From CAJQGY01 sp964417685 (lineage in GTDB: Bacteria > Pseudomonadota > Gammaproteobacteria > Magnimaribacterales > D2472), in contig CAYQIT010000003.1 of the NCBI GenBank assembly GCA_964417685.1, positions 1-64,000 of the forward strand: a DNA stretch of 64,000 bases. The letters are read 5' to 3'. The notes below the pieces were generated by a model. It was given only the letters and a program-made list of their open reading frames with translations. It had not been told where the DNA came from and did not search any database. A program made the translations under genes and the position numbers. Every line of letters begins with the position of its first letter. Position 1 is the stretch's first letter. Shown here piece by piece: positions 8,808 through 18,220 of this stretch.

Positions 8808-9466
8808 ATGAAAGCTTAAAACACGATAATTATGTCAGACCAGAATTAGAGCTACCTGTTAAAGACTCTAAATTACTTCTGCATAGTTGCTGCGCTCCTT
8901 GTGCCGGAGAAATAATGGAAGCTGTTGCTGCATCAAAAATTGAAACAACAGTATATTTCTATAATCCAAATATTCATCCAAAAGAAGAATATGAAATTCG
9001 AAAAAATGAGAACAAAAGATTTTGCGATAAGCTTGGCTTTGATTTCATTGATGCCGATTATGATAAGGATAATTGGTTTGAAAGAGTAAAAGGTCTAGAG
9101 AATGAGCCAGAAAGGGGCAAAAGGTGCACCGAATGCTTTGATATGAGGTTTGAAAGATCAGCACTTTTTGCAAAAGAGAATGGATATGCGGTTTATGCAA
9201 CCACTTTAGGGATATCTAGGTGGAAAGACATGGATCAAATAAATGATTCGGGCCAAAGAGCTGCATCTAGATATACTTCTGTAGAATATTGGGATTTTAA
9301 TTGGAGAAAGAAAGGTGGCGCATCAAGAATGATAGAAATCTCAAAGAAAGAAGAGTTCTATCAACAAGAGTATTGTGGATGTGTATATAGTCTTAGAGAT
9401 ACCAATAAATGGAGAAGAAAGAACAATAAAGACAGAATTATAAGAGGTGTTAAATTTTACTCTTAA
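8804..9466 (+). CDS. queH: Epoxyqueuosine reductase QueH
   Basis: A 220-residue member of the QueH (former DUF208) family, which reduces epoxyqueuosine to queuosine in tRNA and replaces the unrelated QueG. The metal/cysteine signatures are all present: LLLHSCCAPCAG near residues 26-37, RCTECFDMR in the middle and EYCGCVYS near the C-terminus. The ATG overlaps the thrH stop by 4 bases, so it is the last gene of a nucleotidase-thrH-queH run. A promoter for prpB follows. Confidence 0.93.
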   Translation: MNESLKHDNYVRPELELPVKDSKLLLHSCCAPCAGEIMEAVAASKIETTVYFYNPNIHPKEEYEIRKNENKRFCDKLGFDFIDADYDKDNWFERVKGLENEPERGKRCTECFDMRFERSALFAKENGYAVYATTLGISRWKDMDQINDSGQRAASRYTSVEYWDFNWRKKGGASRMIEISKKEEFYQQEYCGCVYSLRDTNKWRRKNNKDRIIRGVKFYS

Positions 9467-9474
9467 AATAGCAT

Positions 9475-9504
9475 TTGGGAATTGCTATATTTGTGCTTTA
9501 TAAT
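9475..9504 (+). promoter_or_regulatory. Promoter of prpBCD
   Basis: TTGGGA at 9475-9480 and TATAAT at 9499-9504 with an 18-base spacer. Only 8 bases separate the -10 from the prpB ATG at 9513, and no Shine-Dalgarno is present, so the transcript would be leaderless or nearly so. Confidence 0.6.
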
Positions 9505-9512
9505 TTCCAACC

Positions 9513-10388
9513 ATGTCGTCAGGCTTAAAATTCAGAAAAGCTCTCAAAGAGAATAGTCCTCTTATAATTCCAGGTGCAATTAATGCGTACTCAGCTATAT
9601 TGGCTGAAAAGTCTGGACATCAAGCGCTTTACCTTTCAGGTGGGGGTGTGGCTGCAGCATCATATGGAATTCCAGATTTAGGTATTACCTCTTTGGAGGA
9701 TGTTCTTATAGATGTGAAGCGAATTACAAACGCTTCTTCTTTGCCCTTGCTTGTAGATATTGATACGGGGTGGGGTGGTGCATTCAATATATCAAGGACA
9801 ATAAAAGAGATGATTCAAGCAGGAGCTGCAGCAGTGCACATTGAAGATCAAGTTTCACAAAAAAGGTGTGGTCATAGGCCAAATAAATCTCTTGTATCAC
9901 CAGCTGAAATGGAAGACAGAATAAAAGCAGCTGTTGACGGTAGAACAGATGAGAATTTTTTTATAATGGCTCGAACTGATTCATTTGCAAATGAGGGCAT
10001 GAGTGGAGCTATAGAAAGAGCTCAAAGCTATATTGAGAATGGTGCCGATGGCATATTTCTTGAAGCAGTTTCAAGTTTAGATGATTATAAAACACTCAAA
10101 GAGTCTATTTCAGCTCCAGTTTTAGCTAACATAACTGAGTTTGGCAAAACACCTCTATTCACTAAAGATGAATTAAGTTCAGTAGGGGTTGATATGATGC
10201 TTTTCCCTCTATCTGCTTTTAGAGCTATGAGCCAAATAGCGGAAAAAGTTTACATTTCGCTGGCTAAAGACGGGACACAAGAGTCTCTGTTAGATATAAT
10301 GCAGACCCGTGAAGAGTTATATGAAAGACTCAATTATCATGAATATGAAAATAAGCTCGACGAGCTTTTTTCAAAAAATACAAACTAG
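9513..10388 (+). CDS. prpB: 2-methylisocitrate lyase
   Basis: A 291-residue TIM-barrel lyase of the isocitrate lyase/PEP mutase superfamily. It splits 2-methylisocitrate into pyruvate and succinate, the last step of the methylcitrate cycle for propionate. Visible motifs are ALYLSGGGVAAAS, DIDTGWGG (metal/substrate), HIEDQ, and the catalytic-loop KRCGHRP that marks PrpB. It leads a prpB-prpC-prpD run with 12-base and 2-base gaps. No prpR regulator or propionyl-CoA synthetase is nearby, so the propionyl-CoA could come from amino-acid, odd-chain or sterol breakdown; that is inference. Confidence 0.95.
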   Translation: MSSGLKFRKALKENSPLIIPGAINAYSAILAEKSGHQALYLSGGGVAAASYGIPDLGITSLEDVLIDVKRITNASSLPLLVDIDTGWGGAFNISRTIKEMIQAGAAAVHIEDQVSQKRCGHRPNKSLVSPAEMEDRIKAAVDGRTDENFFIMARTDSFANEGMSGAIERAQSYIENGADGIFLEAVSSLDDYKTLKESISAPVLANITEFGKTPLFTKDELSSVGVDMMLFPLSAFRAMSQIAEKVYISLAKDGTQESLLDIMQTREELYERLNYHEYENKLDELFSKNTN

Positions 10389-10400
10389 GGGATCCATAAA

Positions 10401-11522
10401 ATGGTAAAAAAACTAGAAGGTGCTGGCTTAAGAGGTCAGGTTGCAGGAGAAACCTCATTATCAACTGTTGGACAGATTGAAGGATTAGCATATAGAGGTC
10501 ATAAAATCGAAACCTTAGCTGAGAAAGCTACATTTGAAGAAGTTGCTTACCTGCTTTTATACAATAAATTACCCAATCAAGGTGAGCTAGACTCATACAA
10601 GGCATTACTCAAAGGTCAAAGAGATCTGCCACAAGATCTAAAAGATGTTCTAAAGAAAATCCCAGCTGAAGCCCATCCTATGGATGTTATGCGAACAGGT
10701 ACTTCAATGCTTGGAAACCTTGAACCTGAGGGAGATTTTTCCAATCAACTAAACTCAATTAATAGAATGATTGCGACTATGCCCTCTATTGTTACTTATT
10801 GGTACAAATATTCTCACGAGGGCCTAGATATAGATCTTGTTAATGATGAAGATAGTATGGCTGGTCATTTCCTTCATATTCTTCATGGTAAGTCACCATC
10901 TGATTTACATAGAAAAGTTATGGATGTTTCATTAGTTTTATATGCTGAGCATGAGTTTAATGCATCAACTTTTACATCTAGGGTTTGTGCCTCTACTATG
11001 TCAGATATTCATTCATGTGTTGTAGCGGCCATTGGATCATTAAGAGGTCCTCTGCATGGTGGTGCAAATGAAAAAGCTATGGAATTAATTGAAAATTGGA
11101 CTTCTAGAGAAGAAGCTAAGACCAATATTCTTTCTATGCTAGAAAGAAAAGAAAAGATTATGGGATTTGGTCATGCTGTTTACTCTATAAGAGACCCAAG
11201 AAACGCAGTGATTAAAGAATACGCTAAAGAGTTATCAGATCTGGCTGATGATGATACTTTATATCATGTAGCCGAAGAGGTTGAAAAAGTCATGGCTGAT
11301 GAAAAGAAAATGTTTGCTAATGCAGATTTTTTTCATGCCCCTGCATATTTTTACATGGGAATACCTACAAAATTATTCACACCAATATTTGTCATGTCTA
11401 GAGTATCTGGTTGGACTGCGCATTGCATGGAGCAAAGAGCAAACAATAGAATAATTAGACCTAGTGCTGAGTATACAGGTGTCGAAAGCTCTGAATGGGT
11501 AGACATAGCTGACAGGTCGTAA
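10401..11522 (+). CDS. prpC: 2-methylcitrate synthase
   Basis: A 373-residue citrate-synthase-fold enzyme that condenses propionyl-CoA with oxaloacetate. The start region GLRGQVAGETSLSTVG and the active-site elements LHGGANEKAME (His), MGFGHAVYSIRDPR (His) and FFHAPAYFYMGIP (Asp replaced in the usual FxAP context) are typical of the short type II enzymes of the 2-methylcitrate group. Its position between prpB and prpD supports methylcitrate rather than citrate synthase. A purine-rich GGGGATCC precedes the ATG. Confidence 0.94.
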   Translation: MVKKLEGAGLRGQVAGETSLSTVGQIEGLAYRGHKIETLAEKATFEEVAYLLLYNKLPNQGELDSYKALLKGQRDLPQDLKDVLKKIPAEAHPMDVMRTGTSMLGNLEPEGDFSNQLNSINRMIATMPSIVTYWYKYSHEGLDIDLVNDEDSMAGHFLHILHGKSPSDLHRKVMDVSLVLYAEHEFNASTFTSRVCASTMSDIHSCVVAAIGSLRGPLHGGANEKAMELIENWTSREEAKTNILSMLERKEKIMGFGHAVYSIRDPRNAVIKEYAKELSDLADDDTLYHVAEEVEKVMADEKKMFANADFFHAPAYFYMGIPTKLFTPIFVMSRVSGWTAHCMEQRANNRIIRPSAEYTGVESSEWVDIADRS

Positions 11523-11524
11523 AA

Positions 11525-12982
11525 ATGTCATCAAATGTTGACCTTAATGTAAGGCCAGACTACGACAACATTATTACTGAAATTGCCGAGTATGTTGACT
11601 CATACAATATCGATTCCAAACTTGCGCTAGAAACAGCCAGAAACTGTTTAATAGATACTATCGGTTGTGGGCTTTTAGCTCTTCAATTTCCTGCATGCAC
11701 AAAAATGCTCGGCCCAGTGGTTGATGGTACAACAGTACCTTTTGCAGTAAGGGTGCCTGGAACAAATTTCAAATTAGATCCAATCAAAGCTGCATTTGAT
11801 ATTGGCTGTTCAATTCGATGGTTGGATTATAATGATACTTGGTTAGCCGCTGAATGGGGTCACCCATCTGATAATCTTGGCGCAATTCTTTCAGTCACAG
11901 ATTTTGTATCTCAAAAAAACATAGATAAAGGTGAAGAGCCTCTTTATGTCAAAGACATTCTCCATTGCATGATAATGGCACATGAAATTCAAGGAATTCT
12001 TGCATTAAAAAATAGTTTCAATAGGGTTGGTTTGGATCATGTTGTGCTTGTAAAAGTTGCATCTACCGCTATAGCAACAAAACTTCTAGGTGGGAATTTA
12101 AACCAGATTAAAGATGCAGTTTCACACGCATGGGTTGATGGACAAAGCTTAAGAACATATAGGCATGCTCCAAATGCAGGCTCAAGAAAAAGTTGGGCCG
12201 CTGGTGATGCAACAAGCAGAGCAGTAAGACTTGCAATGATTGTTCTTCAGGGTGAGATGGGTTATCCAGGAGTTTTATCAGCTCCAACATGGGGGTTTGA
12301 AGATGTTTCTTTTAATAAGAAAGACATTACTCTAGATCAGCCCCTTGGTACTTATGTGATGGAGAATGTTTTATTTAAAATCAGTTTCCCTGCTGAATTT
12401 CATGCACAAACTGCAGTTGAAGCAGCGGTAAAACTTCATCCTTTAATTAAAGATATTGATGATATTAAATCAATCGAAGTAACTACACACGAATCTGCGA
12501 TTAGAATAATTTCTAAAGTTGGGGAGCTAAATAACCCTGCAGATAGAGACCATTGTCTTCAATACATGATAGCTATAGGCTTATTAAAAGGAGACTTAGT
12601 TGCAGAAGACTACGAAGATGATGTTGCGTCTGATCCAAGAATTGATCAATTAAGATCAAAAATGGATATCAAAGAAGATGAGAGATATTCAAGAGAATAT
12701 CATGAAGCTGATAAGCGCTCTATTGCTAATAGAATTCAGATTCACTTTAATGATGGTACTTCATCAGAGGTAATAGAAGTTGAATATCCTATCGGGCATA
12801 AAAGAAGAAGGGAAGAGGGAATTCCTGTCCTTGAGCAAAAATTTAAGAGAAACTTAGAGCTAACTTACGGAAAAGAGAAAGCAAATTTAATATTTGAAAA
12901 ATGCATAAACCAAGAAGAACTTGAAAAAATGAGTGTTATAGATTTTCAAGAAATGCTTACAGTATCAACAAATAAGTTCTAA
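11525..12982 (+). CDS. prpD: 2-methylcitrate dehydratase (MmgE/PrpD family)
   Basis: A 485-residue MmgE/PrpD protein that dehydrates 2-methylcitrate to 2-methylaconitate. Recognisable segments are ETARNCLIDTIGCG, WLDYNDTWLAAEWGHPSDN, HAWVDGQSLRTYRHAPNAG-type sequence, FPAEFHAQTAVEAA and a C-terminal YPIGHKRRREEGIP. The length matches PrpD. It is 2 bases after prpC. No PrpF/AcnD pair is present, so hydration of methylaconitate probably falls to AcnB, encoded at 26346-28928. Confidence 0.94.
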   Translation: MSSNVDLNVRPDYDNIITEIAEYVDSYNIDSKLALETARNCLIDTIGCGLLALQFPACTKMLGPVVDGTTVPFAVRVPGTNFKLDPIKAAFDIGCSIRWLDYNDTWLAAEWGHPSDNLGAILSVTDFVSQKNIDKGEEPLYVKDILHCMIMAHEIQGILALKNSFNRVGLDHVVLVKVASTAIATKLLGGNLNQIKDAVSHAWVDGQSLRTYRHAPNAGSRKSWAAGDATSRAVRLAMIVLQGEMGYPGVLSAPTWGFEDVSFNKKDITLDQPLGTYVMENVLFKISFPAEFHAQTAVEAAVKLHPLIKDIDDIKSIEVTTHESAIRIISKVGELNNPADRDHCLQYMIAIGLLKGDLVAEDYEDDVASDPRIDQLRSKMDIKEDERYSREYHEADKRSIANRIQIHFNDGTSSEVIEVEYPIGHKRRREEGIPVLEQKFKRNLELTYGKEKANLIFEKCINQEELEKMSVIDFQEMLTVSTNKF

Positions 12983-13028
12983 TAAGCTTTAAAACCCCAT
13001 AAAATATAGCTGAATTTCATTTTTAGAT

Positions 13029-13034
13029 TATAAT
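13029..13034 (+). promoter_or_regulatory. -10 box before aroC
   Basis: TATAAT ending 6 bases before the aroC ATG. No Shine-Dalgarno lies in that gap, which points to a leaderless start for the long aroC-to-purF unit. No good -35 is visible. Confidence 0.5.
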
Positions 13035-13040
13035 CTTTGC

Positions 13041-14126
13041 ATGTCAGGTAATACTTTTGGAACAATTTTTAGAGTTACTACTTTTGGTGAAAGCCATGGT
13101 GTGGCTTTGGGTTGCATAATTGATGGATGTCCTCCACAAATAGAGATCAGTGAAGAATATATTCAAAAAGAGCTTGATAGAAGAAAGCCAGGGCAATCCG
13201 ATGTTACGACTCAACGAAAAGAAGATGATGCTGTTAAGATCTTGTCAGGAGTATTTGAAGGAAAAACACTTGGCACACCGATAGGCTTAGTTATTTATAA
13301 CAAAGATCAAAGATCACAAGATTACTCTGATATTAAAGATACCTTTAGGCCTAATCATGCAGATATTACCTATCATGCAAAATATGGTCATAGAGATTAC
13401 AGAGGCGGAGGAAGATCGAGTGCTCGTGAGACTGCTATGAGAGTTGCAGCCGGAGCAATTGCAAAAAAATATCTTGAAAGCATTGGTGTTGTTACTAAAG
13501 GTTATGTAAGTCAAATTGGTAATATTAAAGCAGACAAAATTAATCTTGATGCACCCAAAACAAACAAATATTTTTTCGCAGATGAGTCAAAACTGGATGA
13601 ATTAAATTCAATGTTTGAGGCGCTAATAGCCGAAGGCAACTCTGTTGGTGCTAAGCTTGGGGTAAGTGTTGAAAACTGCCCAATAGGTCTTGGCGAACCT
13701 GTTTTTGACAAACTGGACGCTGACCTTGCAAAGGCTATTATGAGCATTAATGCTGTGAAATCTGTATCAATAGGGAATGCCGAAGATATATTATCTTTAA
13801 AGGGTTCAGAAATAAGAGACGAGATTAGAAAAACTGGTTTCACCTCCAATAATGCTGGAGGAATACTCGGTGGTATTTCAAATGGTGATGCAATTAATCT
13901 CGATTTTTTAATTAAACCTACCTCAAGCATCCAAACTTCAGGTAAAACCTTAAACAAAGATGGTGATGAGGTAGATATTCAAGTTAAAGGCAGACACGAT
14001 CCTTGTGTTGGTATAAGAGCTGTTCCAATAGCTGAGGCCATGGTTAATCTTGTAATTATGGATCATGTTTTGAGAAATAGAGCTCAGTGCGGTGATATAA
14101 AACAAGAACCTCCATTTATTGAATGA
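13041..14126 (+). CDS. aroC: Chorismate synthase
   Basis: A 361-residue FMN-dependent enzyme that converts EPSP to chorismate at the end of the shikimate pathway. All three classical signatures are present: GESHGVALGCIIDGCPP at 17-33, the GHRDYRGGGRSSARETA block near 115-130, and RHDPCVGIRAVPIAEAM near the end. The length is standard. It heads a 14-gene co-directional block; leuC starts one base after its stop. Chorismate feeds tryptophan synthesis, whose last steps (trpFBA) are encoded in the same block. Confidence 0.96.
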   Translation: MSGNTFGTIFRVTTFGESHGVALGCIIDGCPPQIEISEEYIQKELDRRKPGQSDVTTQRKEDDAVKILSGVFEGKTLGTPIGLVIYNKDQRSQDYSDIKDTFRPNHADITYHAKYGHRDYRGGGRSSARETAMRVAAGAIAKKYLESIGVVTKGYVSQIGNIKADKINLDAPKTNKYFFADESKLDELNSMFEALIAEGNSVGAKLGVSVENCPIGLGEPVFDKLDADLAKAIMSINAVKSVSIGNAEDILSLKGSEIRDEIRKTGFTSNNAGGILGGISNGDAINLDFLIKPTSSIQTSGKTLNKDGDEVDIQVKGRHDPCVGIRAVPIAEAMVNLVIMDHVLRNRAQCGDIKQEPPFIE

Positions 14127-14127
14127 T

Positions 14128-15510
14128 ATGCCTAGAACGTTATACGACAAACTTTGGGATGAGCATCATGTTTCTAAATTAGATTCTGGGGAATCTCTTT
14201 TATATATTGATAGGCACTTTATTCATGAAGTAACTTCACCACAGGCATTTGAAGGGCTCCAGAAAAAAAATATAAAACCATGGAGATTAGAGGCTAATAT
14301 AGCTACCCCTGATCATAATGTGCCTACTGAGAGAGGGGATGCATTTTCCACTCAACATATTGATGATGAGATTTCTAGAATACAGGTTGTCGAGCTTGAT
14401 AAAAATTGTAATAAATTTGGCATAAAACAATTTGATATCTCATCAAGTCATCAAGGCATAGTACATGTTATTGGTCCAGAGTTAGGCTATACCATTCCAG
14501 GAATGACCATTGTATGCGGAGACTCACATACATCTACTCATGGCGCATTTGGTTGTCTGGCAATGGGGATAGGCACATCTGAGGTAGAGCATGTATTAGC
14601 CACACAAACATTAAAAATTTCAAAATTAAAAAACATGAATGTAGTTTTTAATGGATCAACTATGCCAGGAGTTACCTCAAAAGACATAATTTTGTATTTG
14701 ATCAAAAAAATAGGCACAGCTGGTGGTAACGGCCATGCGATAGAATTTTCAGGAAATTATATAGAATCTATTTCTATGGAAGCAAGAATGACCATTTGCA
14801 ATATGGCAATTGAGGCTGGTGCAAAGGTGGGTCTTGTTGCACCTGATGAGACTACTATTGAATACGTAAAGAGGCATACATTTTTAGATGAGCAAAATTT
14901 AAATAATGCAATTGATTATTGGCATAATCTCAAAAGCGATACTGATGCTCTATTTGATAAAGAAATAGTAATAGATGTTTCTAAAATAAAACCTCAAGTT
15001 ACTTGGGGCACCTCACCTGAAATGGCAATAGATTATGATGAATTAATACCATCCAATGATAGCAAAAACCTAATGCTTGCTAGAGATTATATGGGAATTG
15101 ATAATAGTCAAAAATTATCAGATTTGCAGTTTGATAAAGTTTTTATTGGCTCTTGCACAAACTCTAGAATAGAAGACCTTCGCGATGCTGCAAAAGTTGT
15201 TGATGGAAAAAAAGTAAGTTCATCTATTAAAGAAGCAATTGTAGTCCCAGGTTCAGGCACGGTAAAAAGCATTGCTGAATCAGAGGGCCTTGATATTATT
15301 TTTAAAGAAGCTGGTTTTATATGGAGAGATCCAGGCTGCTCAATGTGCTTAGGGATGAACCCTGATCAATTAGAGCCATATGAAAGATGTGCATCTACCT
15401 CAAATAGAAATTTTGAGGGCAGGCAAGGTAATCTTGGTAGGACGCACCTCATGAGTCCAGCCATGGCTGCCTATGTAGCAGTCAATGGAACAGTTGGAGA
15501 TTTATCATGA
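14128..15510 (+). CDS. leuC: 3-isopropylmalate dehydratase large subunit
   Basis: A 460-residue [4Fe-4S] aconitase-family subunit which, with LeuD, isomerises isopropylmalate in leucine synthesis. Cluster ligands are in VFIGSCTNSRIEDL and GCSMCLGMN, and CGDSHTSTHGAFG is also present. I chose the ATG at 14128 because MPRTLYDKLWDEH matches the family N-terminus; an in-frame TTG at 14119 would overlap aroC. The end overlaps leuD by 4 bases. leuA is not in the window. Confidence 0.95.
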   Translation: MPRTLYDKLWDEHHVSKLDSGESLLYIDRHFIHEVTSPQAFEGLQKKNIKPWRLEANIATPDHNVPTERGDAFSTQHIDDEISRIQVVELDKNCNKFGIKQFDISSSHQGIVHVIGPELGYTIPGMTIVCGDSHTSTHGAFGCLAMGIGTSEVEHVLATQTLKISKLKNMNVVFNGSTMPGVTSKDIILYLIKKIGTAGGNGHAIEFSGNYIESISMEARMTICNMAIEAGAKVGLVAPDETTIEYVKRHTFLDEQNLNNAIDYWHNLKSDTDALFDKEIVIDVSKIKPQVTWGTSPEMAIDYDELIPSNDSKNLMLARDYMGIDNSQKLSDLQFDKVFIGSCTNSRIEDLRDAAKVVDGKKVSSSIKEAIVVPGSGTVKSIAESEGLDIIFKEAGFIWRDPGCSMCLGMNPDQLEPYERCASTSNRNFEGRQGNLGRTHLMSPAMAAYVAVNGTVGDLS

Positions 15511-16145
15511 CCAACATTAATTCCATAAAGGGTATTGTGGCTTCAATTGATAGGGATAATATTGATACGGATCAAATCATTCCAACCGAATATTTAAAAT
15601 CGATTAAAAAATTTGGTTTTGGTGAATATTTATTTGATGGTTGGAGATTTCATGATCAAGGTAAACTTGGAATGAGCATTGATCAAAGAGATCTTAATCA
15701 CGATTTTATTCTTAATAAAGAAACTTATGCTAATTCATCAGTATTACTTACAAGAGACAATTTTGGTTGTGGCTCTTCAAGAGAGCATGCAGTTTGGGCT
15801 TTAAGAGATTTTGGTATTAAGGCTGTGATAGCCTCTTCTTTTGGAGATATTTTTTACAATAATTGTTTTAAAAATGGAGTATTGCCAATTGTATTAAACC
15901 AAGATCAGATTCAAGATTTATTCCTGCAGTATGAAAATAGTGGTTCTGATATGGCAATCAACCTAGAAACAAAACTTATTGATACAGGCGATAATCAAAT
16001 TTCATTTAATGTGGATGACAACCTTCTTGAGAGAATAATTTATGGATTAGATGATGTAGATATTACTCTTAAGCATAAAGATCTTATTAAGCGCTTTGAA
16101 GAAGAAAGGATGAAAGCAAAACCCTGGATATTTGCACATGACTAA
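15507..16145 (+). CDS. leuD: 3-isopropylmalate dehydratase small subunit
   Basis: A 212-residue swivel-domain partner of LeuC. The N-terminal DRDNIDTDQIIPTEYLK and the NFGCGSSREHAVWALRDFG segment are diagnostic. The length is normal. It overlaps leuC by 4 bases and leuB by 8 bases, so the three leu genes are translationally coupled. Confidence 0.96.
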   Translation: MTNINSIKGIVASIDRDNIDTDQIIPTEYLKSIKKFGFGEYLFDGWRFHDQGKLGMSIDQRDLNHDFILNKETYANSSVLLTRDNFGCGSSREHAVWALRDFGIKAVIASSFGDIFYNNCFKNGVLPIVLNQDQIQDLFLQYENSGSDMAINLETKLIDTGDNQISFNVDDNLLERIIYGLDDVDITLKHKDLIKRFEEERMKAKPWIFAHD

Positions 16146-17214
16146 AAAAATATTAATTCTACCTGGTGATGGTATTGGCCAAGAAGTAACAGCCTCTTCA
16201 ATTGAAATTTTAAATTATTTAATCGATAGATATTCACTTGATTTTGATATTCAGACAATGGATGTTGGTGGAACAGCCTATGATCTGCATGGTTCTCCAA
16301 TTCCAAATGATGTCCTCAATGAAGCAAAAAAATCAGATGCAATTTTATTTGGTGCTGTTGGAGGACCAAAATGGGATGATTTGGGTTGGGATGTAAGACC
16401 TGAGCAAGCTCTTTTAACATTAAGAAAAGAGCTAGGTTTGTTTGCTAATTTGAGACCTGCATTTTTATTTGATGAACTTGCATCAGCTTCTCCAATAAAA
16501 AATAAAATTATAGAAGGTCTTGATATATTGATAGTCCGAGAGCTAACTGGCGGTATATATTTTGGAGAGCCAAGAGCAATAGTTACTGATGAGACTCCAA
16601 ATTATGCTTTCAATACAATGGTTTATAACGAAGATGAGATAAGACGAATTGCAAAAATTGGTTTTGAATCTGCGCAAAAGAGAAAAGGCAAACTTTGTTC
16701 AGTTGAAAAAGCAAATGTTCTTGAAGTCTCAAAATTTTGGAGAGAAATAGTTACAGATATGGCTAAAGACTATCCTGATGTTGAGCTTTCACATCAACTT
16801 GCTGACAATACAGCCATGCAATTAGTTCTCAACCCAAATCAATATGATGTTATTGTCTCAAGCAATCTATTTGGTGATATTCTTTCTGATATTGCAGCAA
16901 CACTGTCGGGGTCAATTGGGATGCTGCCATCAGCATCATTAAATAGTTCTTCACAAGGAATGTATGAGCCATGTCATGGAAGTGCTCCAGATATAGCAGG
17001 AATGAATATCGCAAATCCAATCGCTATGATTGCGTCACTTGCAATGGCCCTAAGGTATTCGCTAAACCAGACACGACTTGCCGATATATTAGAAAATTCA
17101 ATTAAGATATTTATTGAAAAAGGACACAGAACCAAAGATATCAGTACAACAGAAGATTATATAAAAACATCTGAGGTAGCTACCTCGCTAATTGAGATCA
17201 TGAGCAATGAATAA
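16138..17214 (+). CDS. leuB: 3-isopropylmalate dehydrogenase
   Basis: A 358-residue NAD-dependent decarboxylating dehydrogenase producing 2-oxoisocaproate. The motifs ILPGDGIGQEV (start), ELTGGIYFGEPR, and NLFGDILSDIAATLSGSIGMLPSAS (metal/NAD region) are clear. The ATG at 16138 fits the family start; an in-frame TTG two codons upstream is less likely. It overlaps leuD by 8 bases and asd by 8 bases. Confidence 0.96.
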   Translation: MTKKILILPGDGIGQEVTASSIEILNYLIDRYSLDFDIQTMDVGGTAYDLHGSPIPNDVLNEAKKSDAILFGAVGGPKWDDLGWDVRPEQALLTLRKELGLFANLRPAFLFDELASASPIKNKIIEGLDILIVRELTGGIYFGEPRAIVTDETPNYAFNTMVYNEDEIRRIAKIGFESAQKRKGKLCSVEKANVLEVSKFWREIVTDMAKDYPDVELSHQLADNTAMQLVLNPNQYDVIVSSNLFGDILSDIAATLSGSIGMLPSASLNSSSQGMYEPCHGSAPDIAGMNIANPIAMIASLAMALRYSLNQTRLADILENSIKIFIEKGHRTKDISTTEDYIKTSEVATSLIEIMSNE

Positions 17215-18220
17215 CGAATTAAATTTAGCTTTAGTTGGAGCATCAGGAGTTGTAGGTCAAAAAATCATACAGCTTTTAGAGAAGAAAAACTTTCAAGTTA
17301 ATAACTTTTACCCATTAGGCAAGTCATCTGTAGGTGATGAGGTTAGTTTAATGAATCAAACCTACGTCATCGATGATGTTGATTTATTTGATGCGACTAA
17401 AGCAAATTTAATTATCTTGGCTGCTGGTTCTTCAGTTGCTCAAAAACATGCAAGAAATTTTGTTAGTGCAGGTGCATATGTAATAGATCTCTCATCAGAA
17501 TTTAGATATGAAGAAGACGTACCACTTATCATTCCAGAAATAAACGGAGAAATACTTAGAGAATTAACAAAACCTAGTTTAATAGCAAACCCAAATTGCT
17601 CTACTTCGCAATTGCTTATGGCATTAAAGCCAATTCATGAAAATTTTAATATTAAGTTTCTTAATATTGCGACTTATCAAGCTGTATCTGGAACTGGTAA
17701 AGAAGCTGTTGAGGAGCTTAAAGAGCAAACCATAAATCCAAGCGCTGAAGCTAAAGTTTACCCAAAGAAAATTGCATTTAATGCCTTACCACAATGCGAT
17801 ATTTTCCTTGATAATGATTTCACCAAAGAGGAAATGAAACTTGTTTGGGAAACCAAAAAAATTCTTGATAACGAGATTGATGTTCAAGCTACATGCGTAA
17901 GAGTTCCTGTTAAAAACGGTCATTCTGAAGCAGTTTTTCTAAAAATTGATAAAAATGCAGACAGAGAAGCAATCATTAACTCTCTTTCAGATCTCAAAGG
18001 TGTATGCGTGATGGATGATCCATCAAATCTCATTTATCCAACTCCGCTTGAGCAAGCAAATGACTCAGAGGATGTTTATGTTGGAAGAGTTAGAAGTCAA
18101 ATTATTCAAGGAGAAACATGGGTTTCATTATGGATAGTTGCTGATAATGTATATGGGAAGGGTGCTGCTTTAAATGCGGTACAGATTGCTGAAAATTTAC
18201 TTGAGCATAATAAACTTTGA
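17207..18220 (+). CDS. asd: Aspartate-semialdehyde dehydrogenase
   Basis: A 337-residue NADP enzyme that reduces aspartyl phosphate to the semialdehyde for lysine, threonine and methionine. It has the N-terminal Rossmann motif VGASGVVGQ, the catalytic Cys131 in NPNCSTSQ, and the YQAVSGTGKEAVEEL and RVPVKNGHSEAV blocks. Cys131 separates it from the inactive Usg-type paralogs often found next to fimV. Aspartokinase for the same pathway is at 47763-48974. It overlaps leuB by 8 bases and the fimV ATG by 1. Confidence 0.94.
   Translation: MNNELNLALVGASGVVGQKIIQLLEKKNFQVNNFYPLGKSSVGDEVSLMNQTYVIDDVDLFDATKANLIILAAGSSVAQKHARNFVSAGAYVIDLSSEFRYEEDVPLIIPEINGEILRELTKPSLIANPNCSTSQLLMALKPIHENFNIKFLNIATYQAVSGTGKEAVEELKEQTINPSAEAKVYPKKIAFNALPQCDIFLDNDFTKEEMKLVWETKKILDNEIDVQATCVRVPVKNGHSEAVFLKIDKNADREAIINSLSDLKGVCVMDDPSNLIYPTPLEQANDSEDVYVGRVRSQIIQGETWVSLWIVADNVYGKGAALNAVQIAENLLEHNKL

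Noticed and set aside
13314..13957. Long minus-strand open frames inside aroC
   Set aside because: They are mirror frames of a clearly conserved gene with no start signal or recognisable domain.
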